A stretch of 64,000 nucleotides of DNA. It comes from Rubrivivax sp. GTDB taxonomy: Bacteria > Pseudomonadota > Gammaproteobacteria > Burkholderiales > Burkholderiaceae_C. Under the pieces are notes generated by a model that saw nothing but the letters and a program-made list of their open reading frames with translations, made no database searches and was not told the DNA's origin. The stretch is from contig JAIYCR010000044.1 in assembly GCA_027487905.1 (NCBI GenBank), forward strand, positions 1-64,000. The letters are read 5' to 3'. Below, piece by piece: positions 6,605-15,507 of the stretch; positions within the stretch are counted from its first letter, which is position 1, and each line of letters opens with the position of its first letter. The position numbers and the translations under genes are program-made.

Positions 6605-8067
6605 CGATTCACCTCCTCTAGTATCTCGTCGGATAAATTAATCGAAGACAGCAGACTGCGGGCCGCGATGTTGAGGTAATTATTAAACTCGATAAATCGG
6701 AGCATCTGGTGCAGGGTCATCCAGCGATAGTTGGGATGTTCGATCACAGAAAAGTCGGCATCCACTTCGACGATAAGGTTCCGATTTTGCTCGAAGAAGA
6801 ATCGACCACCCTCCTCGCTCTGCATGGTGTCATACAGCACCTGACCGGCTGGGGCATTGAGCACATCGTTTATGAAGGGAACAGAGTACTCATTCGCACC
6901 CAAGCGGTAGTTCCCGGTCAGGCATTGGACCGTGGGTGCTAATTCGACTACGTCGAAGTTGCCGGCTTCCAGCTTGGCCTGAACCAAGAAATGGAATACG
7001 CCGTTAATGGGTTTGACGACAAAGGCAAGCAGCCCCTCCTGCGCCGGCTTGATCATGGGCTGATCCCATTGCGCTACCTCCCGGTTGCCGATCTGGACAC
7101 GTGCGCCGATCACTGAGAAGTACTTGTCGTCTGGACGTCTGACCATGCCATCGATCATCTTCCAGCCGTTGAGCGCGTTCAAGGGCATCCGCTCCACTTG
7201 GAGATCAAGTGTCGATTTCAGCCCAGTGATCCATGAGAGGATCTCGCGGAATGAATGCTGCGAGGCGTCTGAGTTCAAGGCAGAGCGGAGCATCAAAGCG
7301 CGCCTGTCACTGCCTCCAAGAAAGGAGACGATGGCATCGACGGATCGGGATGGATGGGTCCCGTAACTCAGCCCGGACAGCACGGTCCGTGTGTCCATGT
7401 TGACCAGGTTGTCTACGCGCATCCAGTGCCGCAGTTGACCAATCGTCATCCATCGGAAGTCAGGATGCGGCGGCAAATGCTCCGCCGAGTCGACTTCCAC
7501 GATGATGTTGCGGTTGCGCTTGCGCAGGAAGCGCGCACCTTGCTCTGACTGCAATTGATCAAGCAGCAGGCGGCACCTCTGCTCGCCGTTGAAGAATTCC
7601 AGATACAGCGGGCGCTTGCCCTTGTGTCGCTGCAAGTAGTTGCTACGCGTGGCCTGCAGTGTCGGCGACAACTGCACAGTGTTGATGTTGCCGGGCTCAA
7701 TCTTGGCCTGAACTAGGACATGCAACACCCCAGCGAACTTGCAGGCGATGAACCCGAGAAAGCCAATTTCGGGTTGGTTGATGATCGGTTGATCCCAGGT
7801 TTTTATACGACCCCAGTTGGTCTGGACCCGTATGCCTTCGATTGAGAAGAATCCGCCAGAGTCGTGGCGGATAGAGGTCATGGCTTCATCGATCTTCCAC
7901 TTCGAGAGGCTTTCGAGGGGAACCTGGGTAACCTGCGCATGAACGGACTCCCTACGATCTTGGACCCACGGCATAACCTCCGTGTTGGGGAAGACGGAGG
8001 AGTCACTCGCAAGCGATGACTGAAGAAACGCAAGCTCGATTGCGGCGTCAATTGACGAAGGGCTCAC
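6601..8067 (-). CDS. NDP-hexose 2,3-dehydratase family protein
   Basis: This protein of about 488 residues is built from two homologous halves, as is usual for the EvaA/TylX3/SpnO family. Each half repeats the pattern of a Trp-containing helix, a W-DQPII/W-DQPMI segment, LVQAK(I/L)E(P/A)GN and SNY or GNY. Characterised members remove water from C2/C3 of TDP-4-keto-6-deoxyglucose, opening the route to 2,6-dideoxysugars. I prefer the GTG at 8067 because GGAG lies 7 bases upstream on the coding strand. A start at 8112 would add 15 residues and overlap the preceding gene by 65 bases. Codon use is less G/C-rich than in the flanking housekeeping genes. The function in this polysaccharide locus is inferred. 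Confidence 0.82.
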   Translation of the reverse strand: MSPSSIDAAIELAFLQSSLASDSSVFPNTEVMPWVQDRRESVHAQVTQVPLESLSKWKIDEAMTSIRHDSGGFFSIEGIRVQTNWGRIKTWDQPIINQPEIGFLGFIACKFAGVLHVLVQAKIEPGNINTVQLSPTLQATRSNYLQRHKGKRPLYLEFFNGEQRCRLLLDQLQSEQGARFLRKRNRNIIVEVDSAEHLPPHPDFRWMTIGQLRHWMRVDNLVNMDTRTVLSGLSYGTHPSRSVDAIVSFLGGSDRRALMLRSALNSDASQHSFREILSWITGLKSTLDLQVERMPLNALNGWKMIDGMVRRPDDKYFSVIGARVQIGNREVAQWDQPMIKPAQEGLLAFVVKPINGVFHFLVQAKLEAGNFDVVELAPTVQCLTGNYRLGANEYSVPFINDVLNAPAGQVLYDTMQSEEGGRFFFEQNRNLIVEVDADFSVIEHPNYRWMTLHQMLRFIEFNNYLNIAARSLLSSINLSDEILEEVNR

Positions 8068-8938
8068 GTTGTGGCTCCACGCATGGATAAGGCACAGGGT
8101 ATTGCAGCGCACGTGCGTTTAAGCGCTGGCGATCGGGGTCGTGCAGCCAGCCCCACTTGTTAAAATAATTGCACATATTCCAGATGTGCAAGCTAAGCAT
8201 ACGCAGCGATTTGTAGCTCGCCGCTCCATGCTCGTGGATCACTGAGACGCCTGGCCAGAACACGGTGTCGTGCTGCGCCGCGAGGCGCCGTGTCAGGTCA
8301 AGATCTTCGGGGTACATGAAGAATCTCTCGTCGAACCCGCCCACGTCCTCAAGGGTCTGCGTTCGTAGGAACATGAAACAACCCGACAGATAGGGAGTCC
8401 AGACCGTTTTGTCGTAGCCGGTATCCCATCGTTCGAAGCGCGATCTTCGATGACGCATCCACGATGCCGGTAGAAACCGGCGACCCAAAAGGTCGATCGG
8501 GGTGGGTAACATTTTGCACAGTCGCTGTACCGTTCCATCTACGTTCAACACTCGTGGCATCACATGGGCAACGTTTGGATTCACGTTCATGAACGCCATG
8601 AGTTGCTCCAGTGTCCCAGGTGCGTAGCGGATGTCCGCATTTAGAACCAGATGATAAGCAATCTTTAGTGCTATGGAATGGCGGATGCCGATGTTGTGCC
8701 CTGCTCCGTAGCCCGGATTGTCGGGTCGATGAACGTAAATGGCCTCCGGCCAGCGCACATGCACATCATGACGCAGGGCGTCGGTGGGAGAGTTGTCGAT
8801 GAAGAACCACGACACACCGATGCGCTCATCGCGGCTGGAGGCCAACAGACCGTCAAGATCGGACAGAGCGGTTTTGTACAACACGATAGAAGCCGCGACC
8901 TGTATCCGCATGGATGAGTGTTCTTGCATGGTAGGCAT
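8048..8938 (-). CDS. Family 2 glycosyltransferase (rhamnosyltransferase-like)
   Basis: This 296-residue cytoplasmic inverting transferase has a GT-A fold. It opens with a VAASIVLYKT strand, carries IDNSPTD (about residues 46-52) and NPGYGAGHNIGI (about 77-88), and has a LVLNADIRY metal-binding-type DxD substitute (about 99-107). The PEDLDLTRRL segment (about 218-227) supplies the acidic catalytic-base region. This layout is typical of transferases that act on lipid-linked repeat units, including rhamnosyltransferases. The start has no visible Shine-Dalgarno sequence, and the ATG ten codons in is an alternative. Its 3' end overlaps the start of the dehydratase gene. Donor and acceptor are unknown. 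Confidence 0.82.
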   Translation of the reverse strand: MPTMQEHSSMRIQVAASIVLYKTALSDLDGLLASSRDERIGVSWFFIDNSPTDALRHDVHVRWPEAIYVHRPDNPGYGAGHNIGIRHSIALKIAYHLVLNADIRYAPGTLEQLMAFMNVNPNVAHVMPRVLNVDGTVQRLCKMLPTPIDLLGRRFLPASWMRHRRSRFERWDTGYDKTVWTPYLSGCFMFLRTQTLEDVGGFDERFFMYPEDLDLTRRLAAQHDTVFWPGVSVIHEHGAASYKSLRMLSLHIWNMCNYFNKWGWLHDPDRQRLNARALQYPVPYPCVEPQREPFVN

Positions 8939-8982
8939 CGCGATTCAATCGCTCGAAGCAAGGAAAGCCCGCGCGTGGCGTC

Positions 8983-10071
8983 TCATGAGCGCAGGCCCGA
9001 GAGCAGTTGCTCCCACAGCGATTTCCATGAATCGGCATCCGGCGGTTGAATTTTGGCTGCGCGAGGACTGGAAGACAGTTCGGAATCGGTTACCCACCCG
9101 ATCAATGCCTTCGCCCAAGTGTCGACCTGATCGGTTGGAACAAAGGTGGTGCGTGGATACCCGTTCAACACCTCGTGCGCATATGGCTCGTCGGCTGCAA
9201 TGACGTGCAGTCCAGCCGTTCGGGCCTCGCTCATAGGAAGCCCCCAAGTCTCGATCCTTGAGGGGAAAACCAGGCAATCCGAGTCCTGCAATAGCCGTTC
9301 AACCTTTGCCTTTGGCAGGCGTCCGTGCCAGACGACGCCGTGCAAGGTGCCATGTCTTCGGCGCAGATCGGCTGCCAATCGGCCCTCGGAGCCATCCAGG
9401 GTCAGGTGCAATACTGCGTCTCGCATGCATGGGTTTCGTTTCGCCAGACCCCAAGCCTTTAGCAGGATTTCATGGTTTTTGAAGGGGCGTGCTAGCGACG
9501 GATAACAGAAGCTTAACCGCCTCGGCCGGACCCCGGGTACCAGTGCGCTGCTCAAGACTGGGTGAGCGACAATAACCTTGCGCGGCTTGAACGCCGACTC
9601 AAATTCACGCTGTAACCAACGCTGCTGGACGATTACCGCATCGGCCTGCTGAATGTTGATCCGGTAGAGATAACGGTAGAACCAAGAGAATAAGAGCAGC
9701 TTGGGGTCGTACCAAATGTCATAGATCCGCATTCGATACTGCCACATCGGATTGTGCGTATAGACATAGAGCTTACGGGCGTGCACTCGTGGCGTCATGT
9801 CATGTAGCGCCATCCAGATATCAGCTTTCAGCCTCTCAGAAATGCTTTTGCATGCTAGGTACTCGAAGCTGATGCGACGCAGCCAGCTTCCCTTGATCGC
9901 TGGAAAGGCGAGGGCCTGTACGTCGATACCTTCGATCAGCCGGGTGTCATTCACAAGCGCAATGACCTCGACGTCCGTGCGGAGCGCCAGTTCGGCCAAG
10001 CAATCGCGAAGTACGGTCAACGTGCCGCCTTCCACGATGTTAACGGCAGAAACCACAACCCTAATTCTCAT
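8983..10071 (-). CDS. Family 4 (GT-B) glycosyltransferase
   Basis: This retaining GT-B transferase has about 362 residues. The N-terminal acceptor domain begins MRIRVVVSAVNIVEGGTL. The C-terminal donor domain contains FPSRIETWGLPMSEA (about residues 290), the E-x7-E type motif that holds the nucleotide sugar. I prefer the internal ATG at 10071: it begins exactly at the first beta strand, and GAGG lies 9 bases upstream within the end of the polymerase gene. That start overlaps the upstream stop by 11 bases. The gene is one of several transferases in the operon that add sugars to the lipid-linked repeat unit. Its donor is unknown. Confidence 0.82.
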   Translation of the reverse strand: MRIRVVVSAVNIVEGGTLTVLRDCLAELALRTDVEVIALVNDTRLIEGIDVQALAFPAIKGSWLRRISFEYLACKSISERLKADIWMALHDMTPRVHARKLYVYTHNPMWQYRMRIYDIWYDPKLLLFSWFYRYLYRINIQQADAVIVQQRWLQREFESAFKPRKVIVAHPVLSSALVPGVRPRRLSFCYPSLARPFKNHEILLKAWGLAKRNPCMRDAVLHLTLDGSEGRLAADLRRRHGTLHGVVWHGRLPKAKVERLLQDSDCLVFPSRIETWGLPMSEARTAGLHVIAADEPYAHEVLNGYPRTTFVPTDQVDTWAKALIGWVTDSELSSSPRAAKIQPPDADSWKSLWEQLLSGLRS

Positions 10072-11281
10072 CCAGAGCACCCTCAAAAATCAGAGTCAGG
10101 GCGACGATGGCGCAAAGTAGCAGCGTGGGTGAAAAGTAACCGACGCCTCGAACCAATATCTCGATGATTGGGCATAGTAGTGCGGCCCGTCGATACGCGA
10201 AACATATGTCATGGCGGCGAAGGTCGTGCCCAGCGAGGAAAAGCCGCAAAACCCCCCACACAGCTGCCACTGCCCAGAATGCCAGTGCGAACAGTCCAAT
10301 TACGCCGAACTCGGCAATCAGCTTTGCGCCGGTGGTGCCGCCGTCGTTCGCATTTAGGCCGCTAGGTTCCAATATTTCGATGAGCGAGACGGCCTCCGTG
10401 AAAACGTCACGGATACCCAGTTGCTGAAACCCAAGGCCCCACGGACTGACATCCTGTATCGTTCGAATTGCCGTCTGCCATCCGTACAGCCAAACGAGTG
10501 CGGACAGATTAGAAACTTCGTCGCCGATAGCCAGCCGTGAGACAAAGTACTCTGTATCAGCGAGCAAGAGTGCTAGGCCGAGCAGCCCGAGCAATGCAAG
10601 AGTCGGGACTAGTTTACGTGCCCAACACAGCAGGCAGACCACTGTCACACACACCGACGTGAGATTCTGGATGGCCAATGCCCAGGCGAGCCAGCCTGCT
10701 ACCCAAGCAAGACTGGATCGGCCGCCACCGAGCGCCTTAGCCAACAAGGGAAAGGCGAGAGCCAATCCCAGGTGCGATGGCTCCGAGAACAAACCTGTCG
10801 GCTTCTCAGACGACTGGTTTGCAAAGAACTGCAGGCCTGTCATCGCCAAGGCTCCGTTGACGGCGAGGATCAGCAACGCCATGTCTACCTGCCGTTCCAG
10901 TTGCTTGACGTCCATAGCGGAAAGCGAGGACGCAAGTCGCAGCGCCAGGACCGCGAGAAGGCTGAGTACGGCAAGGCTGCCTAGTGCCCTCCCACCTGCG
11001 CTCAAGTGGCCATCCAGCACGCCAAGGACCACGGCCACAGCGAGCGCCACCAGAGACCACGCGGCAACGGCCAGACCCACCAGCCCGATCCGCGTAGGCT
11101 TGTGCCACCGGTCGGTTGCGAACGATGCGATCGTGAGTCCGACAGCGGTCAGGATCAGGCCCGAAGCTAGGCTTGACTGGTGCAGCGCGGTCTTAATCAG
11201 CGAAGGCGCGCACAGCAGCATCGCCAGCTCTATGCCGGAAGTGCTGGGACGGTTGAGCGACGAAACCCGCTGAGCCGTCAT
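10061..11281 (-). CDS. Wzy-like O-antigen/exopolysaccharide polymerase
   Basis: This 406-residue integral membrane protein has about ten hydrophobic segments. It has a large hydrophilic loop in its second half (about residues 265-330) containing WGLGFQQLG, as in Wzy/O-antigen ligase (Wzy_C-type) proteins, which polymerise undecaprenyl-linked repeat units at the periplasmic face. Sequence conservation in this family is low, so the call rests on topology and operon position between transferases and downstream of wzx. The ATG at 11281 overlaps the upstream transferase stop as ATGA, so I prefer it to the upstream in-frame start. An O-antigen ligase is the main alternative, though those genes usually lie elsewhere. 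Confidence 0.72.
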   Translation of the reverse strand: MTAQRVSSLNRPSTSGIELAMLLCAPSLIKTALHQSSLASGLILTAVGLTIASFATDRWHKPTRIGLVGLAVAAWSLVALAVAVVLGVLDGHLSAGGRALGSLAVLSLLAVLALRLASSLSAMDVKQLERQVDMALLILAVNGALAMTGLQFFANQSSEKPTGLFSEPSHLGLALAFPLLAKALGGGRSSLAWVAGWLAWALAIQNLTSVCVTVVCLLCWARKLVPTLALLGLLGLALLLADTEYFVSRLAIGDEVSNLSALVWLYGWQTAIRTIQDVSPWGLGFQQLGIRDVFTEAVSLIEILEPSGLNANDGGTTGAKLIAEFGVIGLFALAFWAVAAVWGVLRLFLAGHDLRRHDICFAYRRAALLCPIIEILVRGVGYFSPTLLLCAIVALTLIFEGALDEN

Positions 11282-12009
11282 GGGCCGTTCACCCTCCTGT
11301 GGTTCCACAAGTAGGCGCGGTAGATCATCGCCGAGGCCCATGCAGGCGTGCCGTTCAACTCCAAGATCTTCCGGTTGGCTTCAAACGACTCCACCACGCG
11401 CTGGGTTGATTGACCGCCTAGATAGAAATCTCCGAGAACGGCGTCCAAGATCTGGAAGCCTTGGCGACCCAATCGCTTATATGCGCGGTGGTACCAAGCA
11501 AAGTCCATTGCGTCCCGCAACTCAGGGTAAAGGCCGAGGCGGCGGTAGAAATCGGACGGCACACAACTCCAGTTATGCGGAATATGCATGCCGCGCCATA
11601 GCTTGTACGGCTGCGCCTTGAAGATCCCGGTGGCTGCGCCGTCGGCACCGATTAGCCTAGCGTGCGCGCAGATGATGCGATCCGGATGGCAGGCACGGTT
11701 GAATTGCTCCACCGCTCTCTGTGTGAAGGTGTCACCGCTGTTGAGGATCAGGATGTACTCGGCTCGGGACCGCACGATGCCTTTGTTCCAGGCATGTGCG
11801 ATCCCCCGGTCAGGCTCGCTGGACCAGTCGAGGACCATAGGCATTTGGCGCTTCGCGTCAGCGAGGAAGTCAGGGGTGCCATCGCTCGATGCGCTGTCGA
11901 CGACAATCCAATCGAAGTCTGTGAGCGTCTGCTTGAGAAGCGACTGCAGTGTTCGCTCAAGGCCCGCGACATCGTTTCGGGCGATGGTGATGATCGAGAA
12001 ACGGCGCAT
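11278..12009 (-). CDS. Family 2 glycosyltransferase (WcaE-like)
   Basis: This 243-residue GT-A transferase has the classic elements in order: FSIITIARNDVAGLERTL at the N-terminus, WIVVDSASSDGT (about residues 34-45), SEPDRGIAHAWNKGI (about 63-77) and LILNSGD (about 86-92), which provides the metal-binding acidic residue. These match the WcaE-like subgroup of polysaccharide transferases. It overlaps the polymerase gene by 4 bases and follows the upstream gene after a 2-base gap, so it is translated within one operon. The sugar transferred cannot be deduced. Confidence 0.83.
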   Translation of the reverse strand: MRRFSIITIARNDVAGLERTLQSLLKQTLTDFDWIVVDSASSDGTPDFLADAKRQMPMVLDWSSEPDRGIAHAWNKGIVRSRAEYILILNSGDTFTQRAVEQFNRACHPDRIICAHARLIGADGAATGIFKAQPYKLWRGMHIPHNWSCVPSDFYRRLGLYPELRDAMDFAWYHRAYKRLGRQGFQILDAVLGDFYLGGQSTQRVVESFEANRKILELNGTPAWASAMIYRAYLWNHRRVNGP

Positions 12010-12011
12010 GC

Positions 12012-12935
12012 TTATTTCTTTCCTCGGACGATGCCTCTAGCGGTAGAAAGAAGGCCGAAGCGTTCGAGCAGTCCCTTAACGCGCTGACGACTGCGAATTT
12101 GGCCGACCCTCCAGACGAACCTCAAGCGGTCGGAAAAGCCGGCACCGAGAATGGCTTGAGGTAGAGGCGTCGAGAACTCGAAAACCTCCGGATTCTTTCT
12201 TGCATACCAAAATAACTGGCCCGGACTGTCCGAGCGCCCACCGTTTCCCAAGGCAGGCCCGGAAGGAAGTATGACGAGTCCAGGAACATGGCGCCGAAAA
12301 GCGAGGTTGAGCAGGGTTTGGTCTGCCCTAAAGCAGCGGCAGTCGCGTATTAACCCATGCGGTCCATAAGCAGGGTTATGCTCCGTGGCCGACCGGCCAA
12401 GTGTCAAACCCTGCAAAGCGGCTTCATAGGCCGCACCGATCGCGGCGCGGATCTCCGGGCGTCGGCTGTCAAATCCGACGACGCCCGCGCCGAAGACTGG
12501 ATGGGTTGCCGCCGCGGTTGAGTCAAGTCCGAATTTCGCATAGTAGTCGGAAGGCGTGATATCGGCTAGTATCTGACCGTTTTCGAAAAGAAGATGTCCT
12601 GACGCGCTCAGGCGATCGAATAATGGCTTTGGCGAACGCAGTAACGCTAAGTTCGGCAAGTCGAGATACAGAACGCACCCGGCCGCGGCCCGTTGCATCA
12701 TTAGCATTTTCCAGGTCCAGTTCTGTCGCCAATGCGGAATCGATCGGTCCACATCGAGCAGGATCACCTTGGGGCATAGTGCTCGGAGAAGGCGTTTGCT
12801 TGACTCGCTTAGGCCAAGGTCTAAGACGTGCAATTTAGGCAGCGCTTCGACTCGCTGGTAGGCTATTATCGCGTTTAGCAAATAGATGCAGTGCCGATCG
12901 TCCGATGCTGTGTACAACGAGAGTCCGTTCATCAT
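12012..12935 (-). CDS. Unidentified polysaccharide-locus protein, possible nucleotide-sugar transferase
   Basis: I do not recognise this 307-residue protein with confidence. It has no signal peptide or membrane helix. Residues about 88-96 read VLYLDLPNL, similar to the metal-binding strand of GT8/GT-A transferases, where YLDxD is usual; here the second Asp is Pro-Asn. The regions GAGVVGFDSRRPE (about 148-160) and DQTLLNLAF (about 204-212) also recall GT8-like folds, in which an acceptor-side Asp-Gln helix is common. It overlaps the flippase gene by 4 bases, so it belongs to the operon. A glycosyltransferase role is an inference from weak motifs and from position. Confidence 0.55.
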   Translation of the reverse strand: MMNGLSLYTASDDRHCIYLLNAIIAYQRVEALPKLHVLDLGLSESSKRLLRALCPKVILLDVDRSIPHWRQNWTWKMLMMQRAAAGCVLYLDLPNLALLRSPKPLFDRLSASGHLLFENGQILADITPSDYYAKFGLDSTAAATHPVFGAGVVGFDSRRPEIRAAIGAAYEAALQGLTLGRSATEHNPAYGPHGLIRDCRCFRADQTLLNLAFRRHVPGLVILPSGPALGNGGRSDSPGQLFWYARKNPEVFEFSTPLPQAILGAGFSDRLRFVWRVGQIRSRQRVKGLLERFGLLSTARGIVRGKK

Positions 12936-14278
12936 TCAGGACTAGTAGGGTGCAGGTTTCGGCCGTTGGCATGAAGGGCGCGTCGTATCGACAAAAAATA
13001 GGCTGGGATCGTGACGATCGTGGGGCCAATTGAGAGCAAGAAGATCGAGGCGTAGCCCGTTCCTGCGATTAGTGCTACGCCCATTGAGGCCATCGAGAAG
13101 ATCACGCCTGTAAGAAAGCGCCGTGTCGCCTTCCATTCGAGTCCCAGGCCACAGAGCCAGACATACAAAACATGCTCTATCCCCAAGACCGCAAGGAGCC
13201 AAGCCCACGCGATTCGCTCCCACAGCGATAGTATGTGTGTCGATTGGCTGAAGTATTGGAAAACATCTCGGCCGAAAAGAATCAGCAGCACCGCACTAGA
13301 AGTGACATAGATGCCCACTCGAATGGCCATAACCTTGGCCACCGATCTCAGCCAACTGAAATCGGAGGTCATTCGTGCGTGGCGAAGGGCCGGTGTCAGA
13401 GGCTGAGTCACCAAGGTCAGCGCGGTGCCGACGATGGCTACAACCTGCAGAACCACTGATGCCCGCGCCACACTTTCCAGGGTCTCAGAAATTCCAATTG
13501 TCACCAGCGTCCCCTGCTGCAGTGCCATGGCGCCGATCTGCACCAGGAGAAACGACAGGCTCAGCAGCATGAAGGATCCAAGGGCGGGAGATGATGCCTT
13601 TGACGGCGATGTCGTGTCGTCCGAGCCAGGTGTCAGATGCAGACGATACGCAGCCACGGTCAGGGCCAGTCGGGCTAGCAGAGTGGGCCCGATCAATGCC
13701 GCGACGCACAGCGGCAAAGAGTCGCGATTTCGAACCCATTCGACGGCCACCAAGGTCACAACGGCACAGATCGCGTACACGATGTTGGGAATGTGCTGTC
13801 GCTGCAAGCCGGTGAAGCAGGCCTCACCAATTACCAATGCGTGACACGCCATTCCGAGAATTGCGACCATCGCGAGTGCCAAGCCCGCCTGAAGTTCGAC
13901 AGCGCGTAGACTGGTTGAGATCGGCAGGCCGCCAACCGCGTAGAGCGCCACCATGCCGGCATAGACGGCACCACCTGTCGGAAGAATCAGCCTCAAGGCG
14001 CCGATCAGCTGCGGACGGAGCAGGTTTGCTGTAGTCGCTGAACCTGCGCCTGAGGTGGTGGTGTCGACGATGCGCAGCACTGCACTAGTGACGTAGGCTG
14101 AGCACAGGCCGGTTGCGATGAAGTAAAAGGCCATCAGGGAAACATAGGCCCCATAACCTTCCAAGCCCAGGCCGGCGGCCAGCTGCGGCAGTGCATATAG
14201 CTGCACCAGCGCCGCGGCGCCTTTTCCGGCCAAGCTGGTCACGACGGCTAGCCGAAGTGACCGTGTGCGGGACTGCAT
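12932..14278 (-). CDS. Wzx-type oligosaccharide flippase
   Basis: This 448-residue polytopic protein of the MOP/PST superfamily has about twelve hydrophobic segments. It begins with the usual amphipathic start and first helix (TSLAGKGAAALVQLYALPQL). It contains the GLEGYGAYVSLMAFY segment (about residues 37-51) seen in Wzx proteins that move lipid-linked repeat units across the inner membrane. The stop-start junction with the upstream co-polymerase gene is TGATG, a 1-base overlap. It stands with a Wzz-like protein, a Wzy-like polymerase and an export protein, so the locus follows the Wzx/Wzy-dependent route. Confidence 0.82.
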   Translation of the reverse strand: MQSRTRSLRLAVVTSLAGKGAAALVQLYALPQLAAGLGLEGYGAYVSLMAFYFIATGLCSAYVTSAVLRIVDTTTSGAGSATTANLLRPQLIGALRLILPTGGAVYAGMVALYAVGGLPISTSLRAVELQAGLALAMVAILGMACHALVIGEACFTGLQRQHIPNIVYAICAVVTLVAVEWVRNRDSLPLCVAALIGPTLLARLALTVAAYRLHLTPGSDDTTSPSKASSPALGSFMLLSLSFLLVQIGAMALQQGTLVTIGISETLESVARASVVLQVVAIVGTALTLVTQPLTPALRHARMTSDFSWLRSVAKVMAIRVGIYVTSSAVLLILFGRDVFQYFSQSTHILSLWERIAWAWLLAVLGIEHVLYVWLCGLGLEWKATRRFLTGVIFSMASMGVALIAGTGYASIFLLSIGPTIVTIPAYFLSIRRALHANGRNLHPTSPE

Positions 14279-15507
14279 CAGCGTGCCCCGCTACCTGTTC
14301 GCAGATCCTCGCGCCATCCCATAGCCATCGCGATAGCCAAGGCGAGCAATGCGCCCGCTAGCGTGGTCGTAGCGATCACCAGCAGACGCTTCGGACCGCT
14401 CTTTCGGTCGGGGGCGAACGCGGGTTCAATCAGCTGAAGGCGCGAGCCTTCCCTTGCTTCATCCAGGCGAGCTGCCTCGAGCTGGCGAATCAGTGATTCG
14501 AAGATGAGTTCCTGGGTGCGCAGATCGCGTCGAGCACGTAAGAACTCGATCGCAGCCTCGGGTAAGTCTGCCGCGGCCACCTCGACGCGTTGCGAAACTC
14601 GTTCCGATGCCTCTGCGGAGGACGCTCCCGAATAACGCTCCAGACTTCGAACCTCACGTTCCAGCGCAACGATCTCGGCTTGCACCTGACGTGTTGTTGG
14701 GTTTGAGTCGGTGGTTGTTGTCCTCAGAACCTGCAAGTGAATCTGGCGCTCGGACAGACGTGCCCGAGCTTGCGCCAGCCTCTGAAGCAGCAACTCTGCT
14801 TGCTTGTCGAACGCAACAAGGCGACTACGCTCTTGGAAAGTCCGAAGTCGATTTTCAGCGCCAACCAGGTCTGTTTCGCTCTTCTTGACCTGCTGCTCGA
14901 AGAATGCGCGCCGCCTCTGCGCCTCCGTGACTGCCAAGCTGTCGAGCACCTTGTTTGCCTCGGTGGCATGGGCGTTGGCCAAAGAAGCAGCAATGGCGGG
15001 GTCGGCATCTGTCACTTCAACGACTAGCAAACCGGAGCGCCGATCGGAAGTGGCGCGGACATAACGTTCACGCTGCTGCGACAACTCAGTGAAGGACTCT
15101 GCACGCCAACGCGAACGCAGGTTGAACTGTTCATCCAATGCGCGCAGGACGCGGTCGCTCTGTACGATCGCGATGTAGAGCTCATCGGGCGTGCGGGCAG
15201 TCACCGATCCAACCAGACTACCTGCACCTCCCAAGGCACTCAAGGCGGCAGCTGCGCCCGGGGCAGCTACCGGTGTTGGGGCGATAAGTCCAATCTTTGC
15301 GGTGTAGGTGGTTGGCAGAAGAAAAGCCGCAGCGATGCCGACCAGCAGGCCAAAAGCAACGCCTGCCATGACGTGCCTTCGCCGCCGGATGCACCAGTGC
15401 AGGGGATCTATCAAGGAAGGCGGCTTCGGCCGCAAGCCGAGGTCTGCCATGCCTGGGGCGTCAGTTCTCCCTGCATCTGAATTGCTTAGCATCACTCGAA
15501 GGCTCAT
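14278..15507 (-). CDS. Wzz-like chain-length determinant / polysaccharide co-polymerase
   Basis: This 409-residue inner-membrane protein has the co-polymerase layout. A short cytoplasmic N-terminus is followed by a membrane helix (about residues 45-66, MAGVAFGLLVGIAAAFLLP). A long periplasmic domain rich in Glu, Arg and Gln follows, with coiled-coil character (about 160-330). The second helix (about 375-396) is preceded by EPAFAPDRKSGPKR, matching the proline-rich segment typical of the family. No cytoplasmic tyrosine-kinase domain is attached. It would set polymer chain length together with Wzy. The gene overlaps the export gene by 4 bases upstream and the flippase gene by 1 base downstream. 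Confidence 0.83.
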   Translation of the reverse strand: MSLRVMLSNSDAGRTDAPGMADLGLRPKPPSLIDPLHWCIRRRRHVMAGVAFGLLVGIAAAFLLPTTYTAKIGLIAPTPVAAPGAAAALSALGGAGSLVGSVTARTPDELYIAIVQSDRVLRALDEQFNLRSRWRAESFTELSQQRERYVRATSDRRSGLLVVEVTDADPAIAASLANAHATEANKVLDSLAVTEAQRRRAFFEQQVKKSETDLVGAENRLRTFQERSRLVAFDKQAELLLQRLAQARARLSERQIHLQVLRTTTTDSNPTTRQVQAEIVALEREVRSLERYSGASSAEASERVSQRVEVAAADLPEAAIEFLRARRDLRTQELIFESLIRQLEAARLDEAREGSRLQLIEPAFAPDRKSGPKRLLVIATTTLAGALLALAIAMAMGWREDLRTGSGAR

